Source: an uncultured Alphaproteobacteria bacterium
GTDB lineage: Bacteria; Pseudomonadota; Alphaproteobacteria; Sphingomonadales; Sphingomonadaceae
Assembly: GCA_903939555.1 (NCBI GenBank)
Contig: CAJAHV010000062.1
Location: 1 to 8,967 of the forward strand
DNA: 8,967 nt
Direction: 5' to 3'
Shown: piece after piece, positions 1 to 6,029 of the stretch
Position numbering within the stretch: the first letter of the stretch is position 1
How the letters are laid out: every line of letters starts with the position of its first letter
Made by a program: the position numbers and the translations under genes
Notes under the pieces: model-generated
Told to the model about the DNA's origin: nothing
Database searches by the model: none
What the model saw: only the letters and a program-made list of their open reading frames with translations

Positions 1-1
1 A

Positions 2-148
2 CAGGCCGGGATGACATCGGACAGCTATGCGCAGGGGCCGTTGGGGACAAGCGAAGTGTGCCTGCGCGGCTTTGCCGGCAAGCTGCGGACGGCGATTCCC
101 GAGGCGCGGCTGGCCAAAAAGCCGGCTTCGGGGTGGTTCCGGGGGTGA
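2..148 (+). CDS. C-terminal end of an unrecognised protein (partial, runs off the left edge)
   Basis: An open frame enters from the window edge and ends at TGA 146-148, giving about 48 residues that finish in PASGWFRG. Third codon positions are mostly G or C, as in the other genes here, whereas the frame one base earlier has poorer codon choice; that is why I assign coding to this frame. An internal ATG at 11-13 could start a 45-residue protein, but an upstream start outside the window is more likely because no in-frame stop precedes it. The stop lies two bases before the ATG of the next gene at 151, so the two are probably in one operon. The tail is basic and contains one cysteine. I recognise no family and propose no function. 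Confidence 0.55.
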   Translation, partial: QAGMTSDSYAQGPLGTSEVCLRGFAGKLRTAIPEARLAKKPASGWFRG

Positions 149-150
149 AA

Positions 151-447
151 ATGCGCAGTTTCGCGGCGGTGGCGGCGGGGTTTGCTGCGGTTTTGTTGGC
201 AGCGGCGGCACCGATGGGGCCGGATATGGGGCAGTTCAGCGCCGCATGGCAGGCCTTTGCGCCGACAGCGGAGCTGGAAATCCGCCGGCTGAAATGCCGT
301 GGCATCGCCGAAGACCCGAGCGAATTCGCCTGTCGCTTCGAACGCCGGATCGGCAAGGGCTGGCAACGCTGGGCCACGATGGTGGCGCGCGACGGCAGCC
401 GTTGGGTGATGATCGACACGCCGGGGCCGGTGCCGCCGCGTCGTTAA
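151..447 (+). CDS. Small secreted or periplasmic protein of unknown function (98 aa)
   Basis: The start at 151 is chosen over the upstream ATG at 58 because it puts a clear signal peptide at the N-terminus (Met-Arg-Ser, then a run of Ala, Val and Leu to about residue 20, with a likely cleavage site in the Ala stretch) and because the run GGGGG at 141-145 is suitably placed as a ribosome binding site. The mature part is about 75 residues. It has two cysteines (49 and 61) close enough to form a disulfide, three Trp in a basic C-terminal half (residues 71-85), and a Pro-rich tail ending in Arg-Arg. Small secreted proteins with a Cys pair and a C-terminal Trp-rich strand are common in sphingomonads, but I cannot name a family. 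The TAA stop at 445-447 is itself part of the first unit of the tandem hairpin array that follows. The upstream gene ends two bases before this start. Confidence 0.65.
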   Translation: MRSFAAVAAGFAAVLLAAAAPMGPDMGQFSAAWQAFAPTAELEIRRLKCRGIAEDPSEFACRFERRIGKGWQRWATMVARDGSRWVMIDTPGPVPPRR

Positions 448-543
448 GGCGGGTGCCGCTGCATCGGTAAGACGGGTGCCTCCGCGTCGTTAAGCCGGGT
501 GCCTCCGCACCGGTAAGGCGGGTGCCTCCGCACCGGTAAGGCC
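442..543 (+). repeat. Tandem array of four 23-bp hairpin units plus a partial fifth
   Basis: Units begin at 442, 465, 488 and 511, each exactly 23 bp; a fifth is cut after 10 bp (534-543). Each unit has the form CGKTAAGNCGGGTGC, then CTCC (CGCT in unit 1), then a 5-base right arm. In units 3 and 4 the arms GGTGC and GCACC are perfectly complementary around a CTCC loop. In unit 1 the right arm is GCATC and in unit 2 GCGTC, changes that keep pairing as G-U or U-G wobbles in a + strand transcript but not in a minus-strand one. This favours a function as RNA from the + strand. The array starts inside the last sense codon of the secreted-protein gene. No T-tract follows any hairpin, so these are not ordinary intrinsic terminators; mRNA 3'-end stabilisation or a REP-like element is possible. 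Confidence 0.85.
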
Positions 544-625
544 GATCCGGCGCGCGGTGTGTAGCGGGCGCATTTCGGCACTGGCGCTGGCCGTCGCTCC
601 GCGCCACGATGGGGCGAAACATCAC

Positions 626-632
626 GGGGAGA
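626..632 (+). promoter_or_regulatory. Ribosome binding site of the SMP-30-like gene
   Basis: GGGGAGA lies seven bases before the ATG at 640. It is the clearest Shine-Dalgarno-like sequence in the window and fixes the start of the downstream gene. I could not identify a convincing promoter between the hairpin array and this site (544-625). Confidence 0.6.
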
Positions 633-639
633 ATCACCA

Positions 640-1560
640 ATGCATCCGCACAGCATCGTTGCCGAAGGCCTGCAGTTTCCCGAAGGGCCGATTGCCATGG
701 CCGATGGCAGTGTCATCTTTGTCGAGATCAAGGCCGGCAAGCTGACGCGGCTCGCCCCCGATGGCACGCTGTCGACCGTTGCCACCACCGGCGGCGGGCC
801 GAACGGCGCCGCTATCGGCCCCGATGGCGCCATCTATGTCTGCAACAATGGCGGCTTTGCCTGGTATGAACAGGACGGCCTGTTGCTGCCGGGCAATGCC
901 GCCGATGATTATACCACCGGCCGGATCGAGCGTGTCGATATCGCTACCGGCAAGGTCGAGCGGCTGTATGACAAGACCGACGATGGCCTCGCGCTTTCCG
1001 GCCCCAACGATATTGTTTTCGATGCGGCGGGCGGTTTCTGGTTCACCGATCTCGGCAAGCATTTCCCGCACCACGAAACCAAGGGCGGTCTGTTCTATGG
1101 CAAGGCCGATGGCAGTTCGTGCGTCTGCGCCGTCTATGGCCCCAATCTCAATGGTGTCGGCCTGTCGCCCGATGGCAGCAAGGTTTATGCCGCCGTCACC
1201 GCCGGGCGGGTGATTCTGGAATTCGATGTCACCGGGCCGGGCACGGTGGCGCCGGCGCCGCTGGCCGCCGTGCCGGGGCGCTTTGTCACCACCTGGCCCA
1301 ACAAGACCTATCTCGACAGCCTCGCGATGGAGGCCAATGGCAATATCGCTCAGGCGACGCTCATCGAAAGCGCTGGCATCACCTCGGTCGATCCGGTGAC
1401 AGGGGCGCAGGAGTTCTTTCCGTTCCCCGATCTGCTCACCACCAACATCTGCTTTGGCGGTGACGACATGATGGACGTGTGGGTCTGCCTGTCGACGACC
1501 GGCAAGATGGCAAAGGCGCGCTGGCCACGGCCGGGCCTCAAGCTGCATTTCAACGGGTGA
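640..1560 (+). CDS. SMP-30/gluconolactonase/LRE family protein (306 aa)
   Basis: This is a six-bladed beta-propeller hydrolase of the SMP-30/regucalcin/gluconolactonase family; members open lactones or related esters using one divalent metal ion. The family's expected metal and substrate residues can be placed: Glu15 in FPEGP, Asn123 in SGPNDIVFD, Asn171 in NGVGLSPDG and Asp226 in YLDSLAM. Blade-type repeats of the form PDG or ANG followed by a hydrophobic strand recur at about residues 40, 61, 178 and 232. Length matches the family (about 290-310 aa). There is no signal peptide, so a cytoplasmic location is expected. A GGGGAGA ribosome binding site supports the ATG at 640. Its stop overlaps the GTG of the hydrolase gene by four bases, implying coupled translation and perhaps successive steps on one compound. 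The natural substrate cannot be read from the sequence. Confidence 0.88.
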   Translation: MHPHSIVAEGLQFPEGPIAMADGSVIFVEIKAGKLTRLAPDGTLSTVATTGGGPNGAAIGPDGAIYVCNNGGFAWYEQDGLLLPGNAADDYTTGRIERVDIATGKVERLYDKTDDGLALSGPNDIVFDAAGGFWFTDLGKHFPHHETKGGLFYGKADGSSCVCAVYGPNLNGVGLSPDGSKVYAAVTAGRVILEFDVTGPGTVAPAPLAAVPGRFVTTWPNKTYLDSLAMEANGNIAQATLIESAGITSVDPVTGAQEFFPFPDLLTTNICFGGDDMMDVWVCLSTTGKMAKARWPRPGLKLHFNG

Positions 1561-2453
1561 TCACCAGCCGCCACATCACCGCCAACGGGATCGATTTCGC
1601 CATCGACGAATGCGGTGAAGGGCCGGACATCGCGCTGTGCCTGCACGGTTTTCCCGAAAGCCGGCGATCGTGGCGACACCAGTTGCCGGTGCTGGCGGCG
1701 CAGGGCTGGCACGCGGTGGCCCCTGATCTGCGCGGTTATGGCGACACCAGCCGGCCCCGGGCGCAGTCGGCGTACCATATCGATCATCTCGTTGCCGATA
1801 CCGCGGCGCTGTTCGAAGTGCTCGGGGCGTCGCAGGGTGTCGGCGGTGCCGGGCGCCGACTGCTGATCGCGCATGATTGGGGGGCGCTGATCGCCTGGGT
1901 GGTGGCGCAGCGGCGGGCCGTGGCACTGGATGGGCTGGTCATCATGAACGTGCCGCACCCGGCGGTGTTCCGCCACACGCTGCGCACGTCATGGTCGCAA
2001 AAGCGCAAGAGCTGGTACACGGCGTTCTTTCAATTGCCCTGGTTGCCCGAAGCGTTGCTGGGTGCGCGCCGGGCGGCGGCGGTGGGCCGCGCTTTTACCG
2101 ACAGCGCGGTCGACAAGGCGGCCTTTTCGCCGGACATCATCGCGCATTACCGCGCCAATGCCAGCGCGCCGGGGGCGCTGACGGCAATGATTGGCTATTA
2201 CCGCGCCAATTTCCCCGATGTGCTCGCCGAACCGGTGGTGAAGATCGACGCGCCGGTGCTGATGGTCTGGGGCGAACAGGATGTGGCGATCGATATCGCC
2301 AATACCCGGGGCTATGGCCCGCTGGTGCGCGATTTTACGCTGGTGACGCTGCCCGATGCGTCGCATTGGGTGCAGCAGGATGCGCCCGATGCGGTGAATG
2401 CGGCGCTGGTCGGCTGGATGACGCGGACCGGGCTGGTGGCGCCGGCGGCCTGA
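1557..2453 (+). CDS. Alpha/beta hydrolase, probable epoxide hydrolase (298 aa)
   Basis: An alpha/beta-hydrolase with an aspartate nucleophile. From the GTG at 1557, the oxyanion motif HGFP is at 30-33, the nucleophile elbow AHDWGA places Asp107, the acid is Asp242 in WGEQD and the base is His270 in DASHW. Tyr154 and Tyr215 in the cap region fit the two ring-opening tyrosines. This numbering closely parallels the known Agrobacterium radiobacter AD1 epoxide hydrolase (Asp107, Asp246, His275, Tyr152, Tyr215), which supports both the function and the GTG start. An in-frame ATG at 1479 would add 26 residues lying wholly inside the preceding gene and is less likely. The GTGA overlap with the SMP-30 gene suggests termination-reinitiation. 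A haloalkane or fluoroacetate dehalogenase is the main alternative; the cap tyrosines argue for epoxides. It ends touching the convergent tadA stop. Confidence 0.85.
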   Translation: MITSRHITANGIDFAIDECGEGPDIALCLHGFPESRRSWRHQLPVLAAQGWHAVAPDLRGYGDTSRPRAQSAYHIDHLVADTAALFEVLGASQGVGGAGRRLLIAHDWGALIAWVVAQRRAVALDGLVIMNVPHPAVFRHTLRTSWSQKRKSWYTAFFQLPWLPEALLGARRAAAVGRAFTDSAVDKAAFSPDIIAHYRANASAPGALTAMIGYYRANFPDVLAEPVVKIDAPVLMVWGEQDVAIDIANTRGYGPLVRDFTLVTLPDASHWVQQDAPDAVNAALVGWMTRTGLVAPAA

Positions 2454-2479
2454 TCAAGAGGCGTTTTCGGGCCGGCGCC
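2438..2479. repeat. Inverted repeat straddling the two convergent stop codons
   Basis: GGCGCCGGC at 2438-2446 and its exact complement GCCGGCGCC at 2471-2479 form 9-bp arms around a 24-bp centre that contains both stop codons (TGA 2451-2453 and, for the minus strand, 2454-2456). Transcripts from either side could fold it. It may slow or end transcription from both directions, but the long loop and the lack of a T-tract make that uncertain, and such GC-rich arms can arise by chance in this background. Confidence 0.4.
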
Positions 2480-2930
2480 GTCGCTGGAAGAAGTCCCTCA
2501 GCAACGCGGCCGCTTCGGTTTCGCCGATGCCGGCGATCACCTGCGGGACATGGTGTGTCTGAGGATGGGCAAAGATGCGCGGCCCTTGTTCGATGCCGCC
2601 CGATTTCGGGTCCGACGCCCCATAGACCAGCGTGGCGATGCGCGCTTGCGCGATGGCCGATGCGCACATCGGGCAAGGTTCGAGCGTGACATGCAGGGTA
2701 GTCCCCGGCAGGCGTTCGCTGCCCAGCGCGGCGCAGGCGGCCCGGATGGCGAGCATTTCGGCATGGGCGCTGGGATCATGCAGCTCGAGCGTGCGGTTGC
2801 CGGCCGCGGCCAGGATGCGGCCATCGGCGGCCGAGATCACGGCGCCCACCGGCACTTCGCCGCGCGCCGCCGCTGCCCGTGCTTCGGCAAGCGCACGGGC
2901 CATCAGTGCCGAGGCGGGGAAGGGCGGCAT
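2454..2930 (-). CDS. tadA: tRNA-specific adenosine deaminase TadA (158 aa)
   Basis: TadA converts adenosine-34 to inosine in the anticodon of tRNA-Arg(ACG), which allows decoding of CGN codons. The zinc and catalytic residues of the cytidine-deaminase-like fold are all present: His56-Ala-Glu58 in DPSAHAEML and Cys86/Cys89 in LEPCPMC. The N-terminal GEVPVGAV (24-31) and GN at 44-45 are typical of TadA, and length is normal for the family. The ATG at 2930 is chosen; a TTG at 2945 would add five residues and overlap the stop of the upstream permease gene as TTGA, the same style of junction seen elsewhere in this cluster, so it is a real alternative. Neither start has a clear Shine-Dalgarno sequence. 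It is the last gene of the minus-strand cluster, and its stop directly abuts the stop of the convergent hydrolase gene. Confidence 0.93.
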   Translation of the reverse strand: MPPFPASALMARALAEARAAAARGEVPVGAVISAADGRILAAAGNRTLELHDPSAHAEMLAIRAACAALGSERLPGTTLHVTLEPCPMCASAIAQARIATLVYGASDPKSGGIEQGPRIFAHPQTHHVPQVIAGIGETEAAALLRDFFQRRRRPENAS

Positions 2931-2941
2931 TTTTCTGGCGC

Positions 2942-3988
2942 TCAACTGCTGGGCGCGGGCGGCGCCCTGTCGCGGCGTTCCAGCGCGACCTTGGCCAGCG
3001 CGACGATCGGATCGGCCAGCGCCACGCCCAGGATGCCGAACAGGATGCCGAACAGCAATTGCGCCGCCAGCACCGCCGCCGGCGCCAGATCGACCGCTCG
3101 CTTTTCGATCAGCGGCGTCAACACATTGCCTTCCGCCAGTTGCACGGCAAGATAGATGCCGATTGCCCAGAAACCGGCGCTCGGCCCGACCGAAAAACCT
3201 ACCGCCACGATCAGTGCGCCCGAAATCATCGCCCCGACATTGGGAATGAAGGCGAGCAGCCCCGAAACCAGCGCCAGCAGCCCGGCCAGCGGCACCCCGA
3301 CGATCGACAGGCCGATGAAGATGAAGCTGCCTTCGATGGCCATGGTCAGCAGGCGCCCGGCGACCCAGCGGCGCAGCATATGCGCCATTTCCGCCAGCGC
3401 TGCATGCATTTCACCCCGTCTCGCCACCGGGGTAAGCCATTCGAGCCCGCGTTCATACAGGCGCGGATCGGCCGCGACATAGATGCCAAAGGTGATCGCG
3501 AACAGCAGCGCCCCCAGGCCGCCGACCGCCGAGCCGACAAAGGCCGCGACCTGTTCGAAATGCCCGTCGAGCAGCGCCGGCATCCGCGCCAGGACCGATC
3601 GTCCGGGTTCGATGACGATGCCCAGCCCGCGTGCCTGATCGGTCAGGTGCGCCAGTTGCACCGCCACCGTTGCGGTCAGTTGCTGCGCCTGTGCCGCCAG
3701 CGTGATGCCGGCAAAGGCGATGAAGCCGAAGATCAGGCCGAACAGCACGACGACAATGATGGCTAATCGCAGCGCATGCGGAACCTTCAGCACGCGGCGC
3801 AGCAGTTCTTCGGCGCTGCGCAGGCCGGCGGCGACCACCAGCCCGGCAAAGATCAGCAGCAGCGCCTGCGCCAATTGCCAGGCGAGCCAGATGGCGGCGG
3901 CGGTGCCGAGCCAGATCAGCGCGGTTCGTGCCGTCGTCCGCGACCGGTCGCTGCGCGGCTCGATCGGGCTGGGCGCAGGTGCCGGCAC
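2942..3988 (-). CDS. AI-2E family (PerM/YdiK-type) membrane permease (348 aa)
   Basis: A polytopic inner-membrane protein of the AI-2E exporter family. Hydrophobic segments lie at about 22-56, 74-98, 150-172, 212-265 (probably two helices), 270-285 and 303-333, with a soluble stretch (100-150) after the second, as is usual. The family signature region is recognisable as FIPNVGAMISG (247-257), followed by LTPLIEKRAVDLAP (290-303). Family length is about 340-370 aa. The start is a GTG at 3988, six bases after the lepB stop, with no visible Shine-Dalgarno sequence. Named members transport autoinducer-2 or act in ion exchange, but most have no known substrate, so I assign only the family. Its position directly after lepB is unusual, since rnc is the common neighbour there. 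A Pro/Ser-rich C-terminal tail follows the last helix. Confidence 0.88.
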   Translation of the reverse strand: MPAPAPSPIEPRSDRSRTTARTALIWLGTAAAIWLAWQLAQALLLIFAGLVVAAGLRSAEELLRRVLKVPHALRLAIIVVVLFGLIFGFIAFAGITLAAQAQQLTATVAVQLAHLTDQARGLGIVIEPGRSVLARMPALLDGHFEQVAAFVGSAVGGLGALLFAITFGIYVAADPRLYERGLEWLTPVARRGEMHAALAEMAHMLRRWVAGRLLTMAIEGSFIFIGLSIVGVPLAGLLALVSGLLAFIPNVGAMISGALIVAVGFSVGPSAGFWAIGIYLAVQLAEGNVLTPLIEKRAVDLAPAAVLAAQLLFGILFGILGVALADPIVALAKVALERRDRAPPAPSS

Positions 3989-3994
3989 GCGGCG

Positions 3995-4825
3995 TTATTC
4001 GGACTTGGTGTCGAGATTGATGAAATAACGCCCGCTGCGTACTGCGGTGAACCAGCTTATCGGGTTCCAGTCGGTCGAGCCATCGAGCGAGAAGGTGATG
4101 AATTCGGCGCGGCCGGCCAGATTTTCGATCGGCAGCATGCCCAGCCCGCCGATGACCGGATCGAAGCGGCTGTCTTCACTGTTGTCGCGGTTGTCGCCCA
4201 TCAGGAAGATGGCGCCTTCGGGCACCAGCAGTGGCTCGGTATTGTCCTGCGGCGTCTCGCCAAGGTCCATGGTCAGATAGCTCCGCCCGCCCGGCAGCGT
4301 CTCGCGATAGGTGGGGAAGTGGCATTCGGGCTGGCCGGCGGCGTTGGTGGTGCGATACTGCGCATCGATGGGCGTGGCGCAATCGCTGTTCGGGCTGAGC
4401 GGGACCACTGTATCCGCTACCGCGACCTTGGGCACCGGTGCGCCGTTGAGCCAGAGCTGGCCGGCCTTCATCTGCACCGTGTCGCCGGGCAGGCCGATGA
4501 CGCGCTTGATGTAATCGGTCTTGTCACGTGGGCTCTTGATGACGGCGATGTCGCCGCGCTCGGGCAGCCGGCCGAACAGCCGGCCCGGGATTTCGGGCAG
4601 CACGTTGATCGAGGGCGACAGATAGGAATAGCCATAGGGGAATTTCGACACGATCAGCCGGTCACCGATCAGCAGCGACGGCAGCATCGACCCCGACGGA
4701 ATGTAGAAGGGCTTGGCGATGAACGAATGCACGCCGAGCACGGCGAGCACGAGCAGGAACAACTGCCAGATCTCGCTGGCCCAGTTGGTCGGCTTCTTGG
4801 TCGCCGGCAATGCAGCCTCGGTCAT
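3995..4825 (-). CDS. lepB: Signal peptidase I (276 aa)
   Basis: Type I signal peptidase, which removes signal peptides from exported proteins at the periplasmic face of the inner membrane. One membrane segment (about 20-36) is followed by the catalytic serine Ser46 in PSGSMLPS, the general base Lys107 in DYIKRVIGLPGD, and the conserved GDNRDNSEDSR box at 210-220. Length and the single N-terminal helix fit alphaproteobacterial forms. Two cysteines (149 and 168) bracket a periplasmic insertion and might pair. The ATG at 4825 is chosen because family homology begins just after it; the reading frame stays open further upstream but that part is a shadow of acpS. The start overlaps the acpS stop as ATGA (4822-4825) and has no clear Shine-Dalgarno sequence, so coupling to acpS is likely. 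Confidence 0.95.
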   Translation of the reverse strand: MTEAALPATKKPTNWASEIWQLFLLVLAVLGVHSFIAKPFYIPSGSMLPSLLIGDRLIVSKFPYGYSYLSPSINVLPEIPGRLFGRLPERGDIAVIKSPRDKTDYIKRVIGLPGDTVQMKAGQLWLNGAPVPKVAVADTVVPLSPNSDCATPIDAQYRTTNAAGQPECHFPTYRETLPGGRSYLTMDLGETPQDNTEPLLVPEGAIFLMGDNRDNSEDSRFDPVIGGLGMLPIENLAGRAEFITFSLDGSTDWNPISWFTAVRSGRYFINLDTKSE

Positions 4826-5244
4826 AGGGGACTCGCGGTGATAAGGACGATGGCCTGCGCCCAGGGATGGTCGTCGGTCATCGTCAGATGGACGTCTGCC
4901 CTGTAGCCCGGCGGGGTGATTTGCGCCAGCCTTGCCGCGGCACCGCCGGTCAGCGCGAGGGTCGGTGCGCCGCTGGGTAGGTTGACCACGCCCATGTCCT
5001 TCATGAAAACGCCTTGGCGAAAACCGGTGCCGAGCGCCTTGGAACAGGCTTCTTTGGCGGCGAAGCGCTTGGCATAGGTGGCGGCACGGGTCATCACCCG
5101 CTTGTCGGCCTTGGCGCGCTCGGTGTCGGTGAAGACGCGATTGAGAAAGCGGTCGCCGAAACGCGCGATGCTGCTTTCGATCCGCGTGATGTTGCACAGG
5201 TCCGAGCCGAGCCCGAGCACGAAGACGCCGGGGGGGATGTTCAC
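4822..5244 (-). CDS. acpS: Holo-[acyl-carrier-protein] synthase (140 aa)
   Basis: AcpS moves the 4'-phosphopantetheine group from coenzyme A to apo-ACP, activating it for fatty-acid synthesis. The magnesium-binding residues of the family are visible: Asp15 in LGLGSDLCNI and Glu65 in RFAAKEACSKALGTG. The C-terminal MTDDHPWAQAIVL strand (122-134) also fits. The length of 140 aa is slightly above the usual 120-135, mostly because of the eight residues before the first strand. The start is GTG at 5244, overlapping the pdxJ stop as GTGA; a second in-frame GTG eight codons later would trim the N-terminus to the usual family start. No Shine-Dalgarno sequence precedes either. It lies between pdxJ and lepB, as in many proteobacteria. 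Confidence 0.94.
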   Translation of the reverse strand: MNIPPGVFVLGLGSDLCNITRIESSIARFGDRFLNRVFTDTERAKADKRVMTRAATYAKRFAAKEACSKALGTGFRQGVFMKDMGVVNLPSGAPTLALTGGAAARLAQITPPGYRADVHLTMTDDHPWAQAIVLITASPL

Positions 5245-6029
5245 GCCCGCGCCGCGTCCGCCGCCGCGCCCCTGGCGCGGCTCTCATCCATCGCGGCACG
5301 CATCCGCGCGATCGCCGGGCCAAGGCCGGTGAACACCGCTTCGCCGATGAGGAAATGGCCGATGTTGAGCTCATGCAGTTGCGCCAGCGCCGCCACTGGC
5401 CCGACATTGTCGAAGGTCAGTCCGTGCCCCGCGTGCATTTCCAGCCCCAGTGCCGCGCCGGTTTCGGCCGCACGCACCAGCCGGGCCATTTCGGCGGCAA
5501 CCTCGGCCTCGGTCACGGCATGGCTGTAGGGGCCGGTGTGCAGTTCGACCACCGGCGCGCCGAGCCTGGCGGCGGCTTCGAGCTGCCGGGCTTCGGGAGC
5601 GATGAACAGGCTGACCCGGATGCCGGCGTCCTGCAACCGGCTGATGATCGGCGCCAGCACATTGTGCTGGCCAGCGGCATCGAGCCCGCCTTCGGTGGTG
5701 CGTTCCGCCCGGCGTTCGGGAACGATGCAGGCGGCGTGCGGGCGATGCTTCAAGGCAATGCCGAGCATTTCATCGGTTGCCGCCATTTCGAGGTTGAGCG
5801 GCAGGCTGATGTTGCCGACCAGCGCATCGAGATCGGCATCGGTGATGTGGCGCCGGTCCTCGCGCAGATGGGCGGTGATGCCATCGGCCCCGGCCTCGGC
5901 AGCCAGCAGCGCGGCGCGCACCGGATCGGGGTGCAGCCCGCCGCGCGCGTTGCGGATGGTGGCGACATGATCGATGTTGACGCCAAGCCTCAGTTTATGG
6001 CGGCGCAGCGTGTGGAGTGGCGCGTTCAC
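5241..6029 (-). CDS. pdxJ: Pyridoxine 5'-phosphate synthase (262 aa)
   Basis: PdxJ condenses 1-deoxy-D-xylulose 5-phosphate with 3-amino-2-oxopropyl phosphate to give pyridoxine 5'-phosphate, the last ring-forming step of the DXP-dependent vitamin B6 route. It is a TIM barrel, and the active-site motifs are in order: GVNIDHVATIRNARG (16-30), AHLREDRRHI (53-62), NLEMA (79-83), VELHTG (161-166), HAGHGL (199-204) and NIGHFLIGEA (222-231). Length is slightly above the usual 240-250, with an extra C-terminal tail rich in Ala and Arg. The start is a GTG at 6029 that overlaps the pyrE stop as GTGA; conserved sequence begins about 12 residues later. The stop overlaps the acpS start in the same way. 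Pairing with acpS is a widely conserved gene order. Confidence 0.96.
   Translation of the reverse strand: MNAPLHTLRRHKLRLGVNIDHVATIRNARGGLHPDPVRAALLAAEAGADGITAHLREDRRHITDADLDALVGNISLPLNLEMAATDEMLGIALKHRPHAACIVPERRAERTTEGGLDAAGQHNVLAPIISRLQDAGIRVSLFIAPEARQLEAAARLGAPVVELHTGPYSHAVTEAEVAAEMARLVRAAETGAALGLEMHAGHGLTFDNVGPVAALAQLHELNIGHFLIGEAVFTGLGPAIARMRAAMDESRARGAAADAARA

Noticed and set aside
442..543. CRISPR array or intrinsic terminator as explanation of the 23-bp repeats
   Set aside because: Units are contiguous without spacers, ruling out CRISPR, and no hairpin is followed by a T-tract, so a Rho-independent terminator is not supported.
634..1548. A 304-residue minus-strand frame opposite the SMP-30-like gene
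   Set aside because: The + strand product has the family's metal ligands and a good ribosome binding site; the minus frame has neither.
3034..3056. Short direct repeat (GGATGCCGAACA, twice) in the permease gene
   Set aside because: It encodes the repeated LFGI/LFGIL residues of a membrane helix and needs no other explanation.
4565..4586. Direct repeat CAGCCGGCC in lepB
   Set aside because: It reflects the two Gly-Arg-Leu tripeptides in the protein (GRLFGRL) with preferred GC-rich codons.
2879..4906. Two long + strand open frames (2879-3766 and 3776-4906) opposite the permease and lepB
   Set aside because: Both lie antisense to genes with clear family motifs and have Arg/Gln/His-rich compositions typical of GC-driven shadow frames.
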